From NCBI GenBank assembly GCA_025602905.1, contig JAHLKI010000002.1:930001-994000 (forward strand): a DNA stretch of 64,000 nucleotides. Reading direction: 5' to 3'. The stretch's first letter is position 1; each line of letters opens with the position of its first letter. Below the pieces are notes generated by a model, which did not search any database, had not been told where the DNA came from, and saw nothing but the letters and a program-made list of their open reading frames with translations. Source of the DNA: Phlyctochytrium arcticum (lineage: Eukaryota > Chytridiomycota > Chytridiomycetes > Chytridiales > Chytridiaceae). Position numbers and translations under genes: made by a program. Below are positions 9,829 through 21,623 of the stretch, piece after piece.

Positions 9829-12800
9829 CTTTCCGCCGGCGGTGCGCTGCGCACTTTTTTGTCAAGAAATGTCAAAATTCGGGGGGCAAGACTTTTGACG
9901 GCCGTATCGTCTGACCCTTGGCCGTGGTTTCACCGGGCGGGGCAGTTTCATAGCCAAGTTTTCATCAAGATGCCATCAAAAATCATTTTTCGGCGCTCTC
10001 TGTTTAGATCCTACGACTGCGCCACATCTGATGGGTATATGAAAGCCACGTTTCATATTTCACTTTTAGCCCCCAAGGGGGAGATACTGCTCTGGACTGA
10101 AAGGAAAGGGCCGGGAAAGCATCCTTGAAGGGTTTGCTAAATGGTTGATTCGCCATGGCTGGTTTTAGACGCAGAAAGTTATTTGAGATATTATACGTAT
10201 CAGTGTCCAAAGTCAAAATTATTAGATCAAGTAGCGTGAGAGAACCTGGGAAAGATGTTAGATGCTACCTGCACTTGATAATTTAGACTAAGTAGATAGC
10301 AAATTCTACCGCAGGCTGCTATACAGAAGCGCTAAGATCAAAAGGGCCTAACCGAAGAGATCAGCCTCTGAATCAAGCTACGTATATTGTTCCCCAAAAC
10401 TGCAAATAATCGAGATCAATATTGCCCAAAAGCAAGACATGAGCGACAAGATCATATACATACAGTCGTTAGCCCGTGATTTACGTTGATGACGGTATCG
10501 CGAACTTCCATTAGGTGATACACGAATCAAACCTATCCCGAGCAACTGTTTGGGAATAGATGCAGGGGACAACGAGTGTATGATACCCAAGCATGCAGAT
10601 TTCAAAGTTTTGGCAACTATATACAGGTTCATGGCCCTGGCCAGCATGTCTGCTCAATGGATCTTGGGACAACTGAATTAGATGTCATCTAAGTAACAGT
10701 GAGGTTTTGGTGAGGGAGGGAGGATCTTTATGAAACATAAATATAAAAGATTCAAGTATGTTAACATTCTGAATTCCATAGGCAGTCCACGAGAACTTTG
10801 TGCTTTGCAGCATAGTAGTACACAACTGAGAATCGAACCATACTCCGACGTGATATATATTTATACAAGGCATCCGCGACGCCCGGCACCATTTGGGGTT
10901 CTTGGAATAAGAAAAAAAAAGGTCGAGGTTCCTGCATAGTGTGTGATGACGATTAGATCTCAACTCAAAACTCACGCGAAGGGAGTCCTGAATACTCCAG
11001 GCGTCCTTCTCACCAACTTATTCAGCATCCAGACGATCGCATAGCTCTCTTGGGAGCGTTGTCACTCTCATCCATTTATGGTATTCAACCTCTGTCCATC
11101 AAGTCTCAAAAATAGTCGGCTTCCTGAACACAAGAATTGATGGGCGGGGGGGGGGGGCTAAAAAAATACAGGAATATGAAGAAATCTGCCCAGCGCAGTC
11201 GTCTCTCGTCCAAAATGTTTTGTCACCCAAATTCCATGCCACCGTGGGAGTTTCCTGTATATAAAAGCGCGTCAACGCGTTCGGCACATCCCATCCTCCA
11301 CAATCTACTCACGCGACAAGCCAGTTTGCCAATCCGTAACGGTATTCGGAAAAGACGGGTGTAGGTTTGCATCATTTGAGCATAGAGACTAGCCTTGTCT
11401 GTAGCCACGTTGGGACAATGATGGGACTCACAATCTGTGGATCGGAGACAGAGGTGTGTAGATTGCACTACCTATTTGGGGCATACTAAGACCACATGTG
11501 GCAAAAGCCGCAACTGGCTCGGTACCGAGGACAGTGGGAGTGAGTGTCCCAGGATTATATATACTTTCAAGCCAAGTACACGGGGTTCGTTTCGAAACTG
11601 CTACCCTCCCCTTCACTTGGAGCGCCTGATCTCCGCCAATTTGGTATTTTGGTATCATGAATATTAATCGTTGTGTCCACTAAAAATCACATTTTCCTGC
11701 TCGCCACAGCCCAAAGTCGATCAAAATCAACCCAAGCCGATGACTTGAGGAATTCTGGCGGCACAATATGGTGAGAGAACATTTTCGATTTTTTGCGCGC
11801 ATGCTTCCATGATGTTTTTTCTTGCTGTTGTTTAGGTATTACTAGGCAAAGATTTTACCCGGAAGCGAGGACATTTGCGGGAATTTCAAGAATGTACGGG
11901 TGCGAACGAGTACGCTTGAGATTGACAAAGGCTCACACAGATATTTGGCCCCAACCGCCATTTCCGTTCACAATTCCACTAGAGGCTTGCGTTGGTTCCC
12001 GGTTTTCAGGTGAGCAAAAGCTTTATTCCCTCCGAATTTAGGGTATCCTTTTCCTATCTTAACTTTTTCAGATTTCCATGGAGAATCCGCAACATATCTC
12101 CACGTCTACTTCTTTGAAATCATGCCTTTGAATATTACCATACATATGAGTTATCTATGCATTCACCCTTCTCGTTGCTACTGCCTGATGTACTAAACTA
12201 TGCATGTAAACATTTTCGATCCCCTTTCTGCTGTTGCTACCTCTTCATTGATGTAGCGTTCACTTTCGCGATCTTAGCTTCTGTATATTACACTTTGTTT
12301 TCTTTGGTGCATTTTATATTTTCCTTTTATATCATCATCACGTTTGTGCTTTCTACCGAAAGCATGTTCAGCCTAGAGCCAAGAAATATACCCTTTGGGA
12401 TTCGGATCTTAGTAGGGCCGAAACCATCCAAATTACAATGATATTCAGGTTGGATGGATGCGGGCGTCATGGCATGCAAGCATATGTTATTATGTCGCAA
12501 ATACTTTGGGTGCTTTTGAGCAAAGAGGATCGGTTTTAGGTCAGGGGGGTCATATTATATTATAGTTTGTCTCATAAATGGAAGGTTGAATAATGAAAAT
12601 CGAGAGCTGGCAGATTAGTAGTGCTTTCAATCAATAATATTGGCAACCCCTCAGAAAGCAGGAAATTTTGAAAGGGATAAGTAGATGCCATTTTCGGTAT
12701 GTCTTTCGCTTGATGACAGTTCCAAATTCCTTTTGCTCGGCCAGCATCAATAGCTTCACGAACGCTGCTGATCAAGTAAGGGCCAGAGTTTGCTAAAGGA

Positions 12801-14930
12801 CGAACCAGAACAATTTTGCCCACGGCACGTGTCGATCGAACTCGGAATCGGAGAACGCCAACTTGTTGACTGGGGAGATCTGAATGAAATTTGAGAATCT
12901 GTCAAAAGGTATATGGGTACCGTAATAGAATGGTACAAGGCCCAACGCGGAAACCACCGAGTATATATAAGTACAAGCATGGCCACCGATGTGGCATACA
13001 AAGCACATCGCCAGCAATTTGCAGTAAGTTGTCGCAACAACTGGGTTCTAGTTCTGAAGTCAAGGGGAGTCAAGCCTCGGGCCCGGCTCCCGAAAAGCGT
13101 CAGAGAAAGCTCATCAGCAACACTCCAACAAATTCAGTTGCGAACGTCCTTTTCCTTACCAGCTTTCTCCAAAGATAATGAAAGTCAGGTACGATCCAAA
13201 TTCAACCCAAGCCACTTCTGAGAACAGGGGGGTTGCGAATTCAAGACTTTCAAATCAACCAAACGTTTTTTTTAGAGTTTTTGGTCTCGTTCTGTTCGAT
13301 AGGACCCACTGGCCAAAAAAAAAACACGTTGATATTATGCTGCTGCTGGTCAGGAGGCCAAGAGAGTGTATATATATGTATCATGAATTCCGTTCTCTTT
13401 TCTGTATATATACGCATTACTGGACCGCGGGTAAAAATGCCGTCGGGGGGGATCTCTCATTCAACATATATATATATATATACAGTATTATCCTGACCCC
13501 ACATCAACCTTCTATCTCGACACGCGGAGAAGATGCAAGTGCAGGGATAATGCTCTCTCAAGATATTGAACGTGGGAGGAGAGAGAAAACTCACACTAAT
13601 CCAGGTACGCAAAACCGATTAGAGTCGGGTGGTAATCCTAAAACATGAAGACAAGTAATCTGTTCTTTCCCAACACATCCAAAAAAAAAGCCCTTTTCTT
13701 GACTTGACTTTTGCGAAAAAACAACCATCCAGGATATTCATAGTCTCAATAAATACGAGCGAGTGATGTTTCAAAGTGATGTATTATCCAAAAAAAAAAA
13801 AAACCCCCCCGGGCATATATATACTCCCACGAGGCAACCTAGGTGCATTCAAGCGTCCCTACTGAACTAGACTTGCGGTAAAAGATACCCTTTTTGCGCA
13901 AAAAAAAGGATATGATACTGTATGAAAAAGCGCCCAATACAGGTTTGTTGCAAAGCAAGTTTTCTATATCCAAACTCATGCCGGAGAGTGCTTACGACGA
14001 GAGGTAAAAAGTTTATCAACGTTTTTTACAATCTCTGGCCGTCTGGAGGAAAAAACGTAAATCATATCCACTGGGAGGGGGGGTCTCACACACAAAAAGA
14101 TTCAGAGTTTTACCTAGAGAGTAAACCGTACCCACCACCCATCTTTGAAACCTCTTCAAAAATGATGAACTGAGTGAAAAGGAAAGAAGAGGGTAAAAGG
14201 GGCCACTTTAGAAGACCATATCAAGTTTTTGTTCTATATATGTAAAAAAAAAACAATCATACCCGACTTCTTATTTATCCAAAAGATGGGGGTGTTTTTT
14301 TTGGTAGTTGCGATACAAGAAAAGTAGTATCAAATGGGATTCTTACCGTTTCCGTTTCATGTAAAAACTCAATCCATTGTACTAGTTTTTGCTAGGTATT
14401 CAATAAACATGACAATGATGAATTTCTCAAGAGGTTTGATTTCGTTGGTGTATGAGTATGTAGAAAGAAGATGGAGCGAAATAAACAAACTCTGGCCCAA
14501 ACATTTGAAGCCTAAAACCCGGTTTTTTTACACACACACACATCTTGGGGATTTTTTCACACGTACCACACAACGACCGATTTCATAGGAATCAGTTCCA
14601 AAAAAAGTAAAAATGTTTAGGATATGTGGATGTATTGCGGGACCTTTCATGCAACCATATCTAATATCGGTCGTTTTTTTTTAACGCAAAAGATTTGCTT
14701 TGGGGGGGTTTATGTTGCAAAACCGGGAGTTCAAGTACCGTCAGTAACTGACAAAGTATAGATCTTCATTACTGATTTTCAGAGAGAAGAGGCATTTTGT
14801 ATATGAAATTGAACACCCAAAAAAACAAAAAAACACAAGTCTATCTATTACCATACACAAAAAAAAAAAACATAGAAAAGGTAGAGAGCATAGGTACAAC
14901 ACAACACAAAGAGAGAAAAGGTCACACTAT
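9829..14930. other. Long gene-poor stretch, homopolymer-rich in its second half
   Basis: I find no gene. Frames of up to about 150 codons are low-complexity or overlap stop-rich sequence. A stretch at 12572-13073 (minus) has scattered protein-like patches in two frames (for example LVRPLANSGPYLISSVREA), which may be a decayed gene, but no continuous model closes. From about 13200 to 14900 the DNA is full of A, G and T runs of 6-13 bases and TA microsatellites (for example 13468-13482). Confidence 0.5.
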
Positions 14931-16436
14931 TTACTGATCTACAGGGCGATGATGGGGTACAGCCTTCTCGGGGACCCGCCACGTCTGCAACGAACTTGTC
15001 GGTCTCGACTGTTGAGGAGGAGGAGGAGGACCAAGGAACGACCCCGCATCGGCCATCATGGAATCCACGTCTGTTTCCTGGGTTGTTGTTGTTGTTGTTA
15101 TGACAGGATGAGAAGAAGTGGTGGAGGGTAATGGGAGTTCTTCACGGTAAAAGGAGGGGCTGGGTGCGATTACTGTGGGTGTTTCGGGAGAATAGGATGG
15201 GGTTTGGGGTAAAGGGTAAGCTTGGGGGGGGTCGTCGTCGGGGTAAGGTGATGAATGAGGAGCTTGAGGGGTGGGGATTGGGAATGATGAGGGGTCGTCG
15301 TGAGGAGAGTAAGAGGGGTAGGCGGTATGATGGGGGTAAGAGTACTGTGCTGCAACATCGGATTCTGTCGTTGCTGTAGGTACATACAAGGCACTGTTGT
15401 TGGGATCTTTGGGTGCGATAGGTAAACTATTGTTGTAACTGGGGGATGGGTTATACAATGGTGCTTGGGCGGCTGGGGGATAGGATCCGTGACTATGATT
15501 CTGAGATGTCCATGATGTTCTTTGGTTATCAGTGTTCATGTAGGGTCCAGCAGCAGGTGGGTATTGCTGTTGCTGCTGTTGCTGCTGCTGGTACGGCCCG
15601 GAATCACTCACAAAGAGAGATGAAGCCTGGCCCGAGGCCCGTCGGTGGTCCTGGCCCAGCGTCGGATAATACACATACTCGGGCTCGTGCTGCTCTTCCC
15701 TCAAAGTAGAGGACGATCCACCCGGAATAAACAAGGCCGACGTCTTGCCCAGGGGACTGGTTTGCATGGGCTCATGCTCCGTCCTATTCACATATGTTAG
15801 TCATAAAGTCTGGTCTCTTCCCACGCGCTCGCATCATCTCGCATGTGATTTTGTTTTCCAAAATTCATCCGCGCGGGCTCGTCGTCATAAAAGTCACGTT
15901 ACTACTCACCCATCAGAATGCACCCTCATTTCCTCGACAGAAGGCCGCTTGTAAGGTTGTAATTTGACGCCACTGCGATCCCGATGGAGCATAGTAAGGC
16001 CGAGCAGCACCCCTCCAATAAAGCCGAGTAGAACAGCACCCATCACAGTCACCACGACCCATGCATGTCCATCTTCCCTTGTTGAAATAGCGTAAATGCC
16101 AAATCCCATAAAAGCCAGACCCGAGAGGAGAGTGACCATAGCGGGAACGAGAAAGAGCTTGAAGGGAGTACTGATATAAAAGTGTTTTCTGAAACAAAAG
16201 GCAATGGTGAGCATGGAACAGGTGCCTGACAAGACACCGGCGACTCCGGCGACGAGAAAGCCGATGCGGATCCCGGTTTCGATCGAGTCAGAGTCCGTCC
16301 AACGGGGAAGCTGGTAGCCAATGAAATTGACGCTGAAGCCCTGGGCGGATACAATGAGCAGAAAGAGGGCGTAGAGAAAGAGCGGGATGGTGAAAATCAG
16401 AGCCAGGGCGGCCCATTTGCTGTGGGCGGCGGACAT
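14931..16436 (-). CDS. Putative four-pass membrane protein with a Pro/Gln/Ser-rich tail
   Basis: The exons 15910-16436 and 14931-15783 join in frame (459 residues). Residues 1-175 carry about four hydrophobic segments: ALALIFTIPLFLYALFLLIV near the start, a second around IGFLVAGVAGVLSGTCS, a third in LFLVPAMVTLLSGLAFMGFG, and a fourth in VVVTVMGAVLLGFIGGVLLG. The remaining 280 residues form a soluble, disordered tail rich in Pro, Ser, Tyr and Gln, with a run of nine Gln and repeated YPP/SYSP-type motifs. The pattern resembles fungal membrane sensors with a proline-rich cytoplasmic tail, but no SH3 domain or known family is visible. Function unknown. Tail length may vary because of the CAG/CAA repeat. 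Confidence 0.72.
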
Positions 16437-16752
16437 TGCGGTTTTCTGTGTGCGTTGTCGCTTGGTTTAAAGAGGTTCTTTGTATATAGCTGCCTTTTTC
16501 ACAGTGTTCAGAGTGTGTTCAGTGGGGCCTTCAGTGTCCCACTGTCCCGAGTCCTGCTTTTATCAGTGAGCAAGTGAGCACTCTGAGCAGACTCGTAGAT
16601 CTGGTCACAAATTGGGCATGACGACACTCACTCACGCGTGGATTCTGAGACTCTGAGCACTCTGAGCACAGAGCGTATATCAGACAGAGTATATATATAG
16701 GGAAAATGCAAGTAATATATGACTATATAGGTACAGTGGGAGGTGAGGGGGT

Positions 16753-16786
16753 TTACTTTTTGGGGTTCTGGTTTTTACTGTAGGAC

Positions 16787-16820
<34 letters not shown>

Positions 16821-17861
16821 GTACAAAAGGTAGTGCAGTGACAAACGAAAAGAACTCACGGCTGAAGCTGCGCAACATTCAACAACAGACTCTCGGAATC
16901 AATAAACACCCGGTTATTCGACGACGCAATCGTCGCCGCAATCTCGCGGGCCGTATCCAGTTTCCGGAGCTCCAAGAACCCAGGCGAGTTTTTGACGGCG
17001 TCTCCAATCAGCGCCGCTCCCTGAGCTTCACCCTCGGCCCGCACAATAATCGACTGCTTCTCTTGCTTGGCCTTGTCCACAATATACGTTGCTCGTTGCG
17101 CTTCCTGTTGCGCTATATTGTTGAAACTTTTAGTACATGGGTGCATGATGAATAGTAGTAACAAAACCATACCAATCTGCTTGGCCTCAACCGCATGCGT
17201 AAATTCAGGCGAAAACGCTATATGCGTAATCGACACATCATCCAACACAATATTAAACAAATTGGCCCGCATCATCAAATGCTCTCGAACCAATTTCGAC
17301 ACCCGCTCTCGCTGCGTAATCAACTGACTCGCATTAAACTGCGCACACACACTCTTCAACACCTCATTCACAATCGACGGCAACACCCGCTCATCGTAGT
17401 CTGTGCCCAACGTCTGGTAAATCTTGGGCAACTGCGATTCCTTGGGTCGGGATAACACTCGGACGGTAATATTGACCATTTGCAAATCTTTGGTGCCCGT
17501 CAACGACCCAATATTGCGGGGCTTGGCGCGCACATCGTAAACGATCGGAGTCTCGATCCACGGAATCGCAATGTGCGTTCCCTCTGCATACACTTTATCC
17601 TGCACTCCCCCGACTCGACTAAACTTGATGGCTCGGTGTCCTCCGTCAACTAACCTCTTTCGTTAGTTCTTGTTCTAACCCCCCCCCCCCCACACTTGAT
17701 GTATTACACTTACCATTGAAAAGACTCGAATTGACACTAACGCCCAATAACGTCAATCCAATCAGCGCACCCGTCGACCCTAAAACTCCCTTGCCAGGTG
17801 CTCCTTTCGGAATCTTGATCCCCTGCATCATATTCTTCATGGTCTGTTGTGCTCGTGACAT
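16753..17861 (-). CDS. PHB2: Prohibitin-2
   Basis: This inner-mitochondrial-membrane scaffold protein forms rings with prohibitin-1. The exons are 17714-17861, 17173-17649, 16860-17112 and 16753-16777. They sum to 903 nt, giving 300 residues, the usual size. The protein has an N-terminal hydrophobic anchor ([13 protein letters not shown]), the SPFH signature region [20 protein letters not shown], and a coiled coil [20 protein letters not shown]. The last intron (16778-16859) has a GTGAGT donor, a perfect TACTAAC branch site, a run of 29 C on the coding strand and a TACAG acceptor. It leads to a short final exon encoding the lysine-rich end KNQNPKK. If that intron were retained, translation would stop after QLQP, giving 293 residues. 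Upstream in-frame ATGs to 18023 exist, but 17861 matches family length. Confidence 0.92.
16789..16817. repeat. 29-base G/C homopolymer inside the last PHB2 intron
   Basis: An uninterrupted run of 29 G on the plus strand (C on the transcript) lies between the branch site and the 3' splice site of the last prohibitin-2 intron, where a polypyrimidine tract would normally be. Its exact length is likely unstable and prone to sequencing error. Confidence 0.95.
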
Positions 17862-18086
17862 CTTGACCTTCTTTCTTCTTTTGCTCGTCCGTCTTTGTCG
17901 TCGTAAAGGTATGGGACTACGAGGCTCCGTCAGTCTTGTTAGCAGTTCATGTTCCTCTCCCAAAGATGAGTCTCTCCCGGATCCCAGAACCTTGTTGCCA
18001 TGCCTACGCACTCCGAATCTCATTTATCCCCATTTATCCTAATGAACACTCTGCATTATTTTCCCACATCATCACATACCAACCAT

Positions 18087-19230
18087 AACTAAAAATGTAC
18101 ACCTCCAACACCTTTAATGCCAAATCTTACAGGTCCGCTCCACCCCATATCACTGGATTTGGCCTGGTTGGTGGTGGTGAGGGTAAGGACTCGTTTTCGT
18201 TTTTTAAAACTACATCTTTATCCCAAATCAATTCCTCCAAATCTGATTCAGAAGTTGGAGGGTGGAATGTAACACCCCAGACTCGTATTCTGACAAGAGG
18301 TCCAACACCTCCCCTGCCCATCACTTAACACAACACTCTCAAAGTTGCAATACACGAGAATAAAAGAATATAAAACCTCTTGTCTCCTGTTCACCTTTCC
18401 ACCACTTCCCGATCCCCGTCTCCACAACGGCCTTTAGTTTCAAGCGGGCTGGTGATAATCATGATCTTTTTCATCTTACTTCATCGTTCAGACTCTTCAT
18501 CATCGACCTTCAATTTATGATAATCATCAAATTCTTTTTTTTTTTATCCAAACCCCCCATTTTTTTTGTTCTCTCACAGCCGAGGGTTTTACTAGTCATT
18601 TTCAGAATCAGAGGGGATGGCGTTGAGGCGTTGAGGCGGTTAGTCTTCTCCCATGTCTAATATACAAAAAAAAACGGAAATGAGAAGGGGAGAGGATGAA
18701 AACAGGGTTTTCATTTTTTGGGTATATACCCCCGGTAATGCCCCCAACATCCAACCCACCCGTATTTCCAAAATGCCACAAAACCCAAAACTTGAGGGGA
18801 ACTGGCGACTTAAAGTCTCGTTTTGGCCGGGGGTTGAAAACTTTTATGGGATTTTGCGATGGGAATGGGGGGTTCGTGTCCATGAGGAGGAGGAAGAGGA
18901 GACTGACGGGATGTTGTTTTTCGACCTACACGATGGCAGTATACGTATATCGGTATCCTCGGGACAATCCACCCAATCGACAGCCGGGAAAGCCAATGCA
19001 ATAAGACACACGGCCCTTTTTTCCCAACAAAAAAAATAATCTTTTGGGTTGTGTTTGGGTTCGCAAAAAGACACCGATTCCAGGCTGCGGCAATTTCACA
19101 AAAAGATCACTTGGACTTTTTGTTTGCAAGTGGATTTTTTGTGAGGGTTGAGGAACGAGGATATGGATGTCGAGGTTGCTTGGGCAACTCCCAGATTCGA
19201 TACTGATTGTGGACTTGGAGTTCCCCCGTA
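18087..19230 (-). pseudogene. Decayed partial copy of the adjacent Dbp4-type helicase gene
   Basis: The plus strand here aligns by eye, in the same order, with the 3' two thirds of the helicase gene at 21611-23350. Shared landmarks are aaatgtac followed by ctccaacaNctt (18092 versus 21612) and cccagactc (18280 versus 21843). Others are the exon 2/3 intron region with its A run (18655 versus 22627), cgacctacacgatg (18927 versus 23022), caatcgacagccggga (18973 versus 23077), and tgcttgggNNN at 19175 versus 23337. All reading frames are broken by indels and stops, and the copy lacks the Walker A and DEAD region. It is therefore a dead tandem duplicate. A further piece resembling the helicase 3' flank (cacccataaattaaaatataaata) sits at about 19640-19690. 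Confidence 0.7.
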
Positions 19231-19969
19231 ATAAGCACGGAAAAAAAAACCATAGCCGTCCGGCAACTGTTGCTGCATCATAATCAAAAGTTGTTGGAAG
19301 GGAAAATGGGTTCGATCATAACGTGTGCCATTAGTCCCAAGTCATAGGAATTCAGGATTATATTTCCTAGTTTTTTGCTCAAAACATGCAATGGTCTCTG
19401 GGTACACGCACAACAGGTATTGATAAAACGTTGCGTAAAATCCTTATGTGGTTGTGTCTCAGTCCTGTCTTCCACTGCTGGAGTTACTCGACGTAATGCA
19501 TTAGGATCTCGAAATGGTCATTCTCGAATTCATAACATTTGTGTTGGGGGGTTTTTTTTTTTCCCACGGTTGTTTAGGCGCTAAGCGAACAATTTTTTGC
19601 TCATTTTTTTTTTCAGATTTTTTTTGCCAGCATCTACCTTTCGCACCCATAAATTAAAATATAAATAAGCTCTACCCTCTCCAACACCTTCAGTCAAAAA
19701 AAAAAAAGTGGGAAATTACGGGAGGGATATCAATAGATGTTTTCAATCCGGAAATGCAGTAGTTGATATGCCCATGAAGAAACTTTTTATTGTTGATCCC
19801 GGTTCTGTATAGTCACTGCTGATAGGGTGAGCAATTCGGACTTTTTCGGGTGCTTACACTCCCAACACTTGGAAGGAAACACCTATGACTTGCAGCAATG
19901 ATTTTCTTTTCAACGTTGCCGTGAGCATTATCAACAACATTACCAACTACCTTTTTTTTTATAGTCCTC

Positions 19970-21180
19970 CAGGTTCACAATAATACGGAAATGTGTTGGC
20001 GTTCAACTAGCACTGGGCCTCTCAGCATTTGTCTCCCTGCGACGCATCGTTAAACGCACGCACAATAGAAGCGGTGACTTCCCCTCATACCCTCATAGGA
20101 TCAACGAAACAAGAGTCCACTTTTCATACAAGGTGCCGTGAGCATATCAACAACCTTACCAACGATGTCTGTATATTCCGAGTTCGATGCAATATCCCAC
20201 CCTTTTTTGTTGTTTTCCGGTCGAGAGTGTATAGCGGTGATGAGGCTCAGATTAGCGCAGACATGAGCACATTTCTGATAAGAGAGGGCAATGAATGATA
20301 CAAAAGATCTCAGAGATTGTCTCTCTCTCATCATTATTTATAGACCTCCGAATAACGCGTTCAAAGCTTGCAATTTCACAGGCTCGCAATAATACTTGGA
20401 CGATCGGAAATGTGTTGCTTTCAACTAGCATTGTGGTGGGGCCTCTCAGCATTTGTTTCCTTCGCGCAGTTCATCTGTCTTTACGCATCGTTGAACGCGC
20501 ACACAATAGAATCGGTAACTTCCCCTCATAGGATCAACGAAAAAAAGAGTCCACTTCTCATACAAGCCGCCGTGGGCATATCAACAACTTTACCAACGAT
20601 GTCCGTAAGCCACCCTGATATTCCGAGTTCGATGCAATTTCCCACCCTTTTTTGTTGTTTTCCGGTCGAGAGTGTATAGCGGTGATGAGGCTCAGATTAG
20701 CGCAGACATGAGCATATTTCTGATAAGAGAGGGTCATGGACCGTTTTAAAGATTTCAGAGATTCAAGATATAGCTGTCTATTATTTATAAGGCCTCCGAA
20801 ACAACGCGTTCAAAGCTTGCAATGTCACAGATGAGAGTTGTCTTGACAGTAGTACTTGGACAACCGGAAATGTGTTGCTTTCAACTAGCAGCCTCTCAGC
20901 ATTTGTTGCCTTCATCTCCCTGCGGGTGTCTTTACGCATCGTTGAACGCAGAAGCGGTGACTCCCCCCTCATAGGATCAACGAAACATGAGTCCACTTCT
21001 CATACAAGGCGCCGTGGGCATATCAACAACTTTACCAATGATGTCCGTATATTCCGAGTTCGATGCAATAATATCCCACCTTTTTTTTGGTTTTCGGCCG
21101 AGTGTTTAAGCATTTTACCGGCGATCAGGCGCAGACACGAGCACATTTCTGATAAGAGAGGGCCATGAGGTTGTGGTCTC
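19970..21180. repeat. Three-copy tandem repeat, period about 423-450 bp
   Basis: Copies start near 19970, 20390 and 20860, each marked by cctctcagcatttg at 20018, 20442 and 20892. Conserved blocks are cggaaatgtgttg, cataggatcaacgaaa, ccNtattccgagttcgatgcaat, ttttccggtcgagagtgt and gagcacatttctgataagagagg. The first two copies end with a TATA-like attatttata block. The third is shorter. No long frame is conserved, so the repeat is probably non-coding or derived from a decayed gene. Confidence 0.85.
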
Positions 21181-21623
21181 TGCCACAATTCTTTTACCTG
21201 ATCGCCATAACCAAAAACTGCAAAAATAACCGACCCTGTCCATGTACTGGATTATGCAGTCGACTGTGATCTGTTGTCATTTTTGCAATACGACTTCAGA
21301 TGAAAAAGTTGGGTGTAAGAGGGTTAAACCGCCGTTTTTCGATGCTGGCGAAAAATGCCCGCGGGTCAAAAATTTCATTATAGCTCGTAGACCACCCTTA
21401 ATTTATTGGGTGTTGGTTTTTGATGTTTTGTTGTTCTCGCTGGGCATGTGGGGTGAAATCGGTGGGTTTTTTCCCACGGTTGTTCGACGATTTTGCCCAT
21501 AGAGGACCGACGTTTGCTTCGAAACTATTTCACAGCATTTTTTTCCCCCCTCAGCAAAAAAAAAACCTTTCAGTATCACACACACCCATAAATTAAAATA
21601 TAAATAAATAAAAATGTACAAAT

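Noticed and set aside
10801..10880. Possible second tRNA (GGTTCGATTC on the minus strand near 10830)
   Set aside because: No T stem of five pairs, no A box and no acceptor pairing.
17862..18023. N-terminal extension of prohibitin-2
   Set aside because: Open in frame but very basic and low-complexity. Starting at 17861 gives the normal family length and N terminus.
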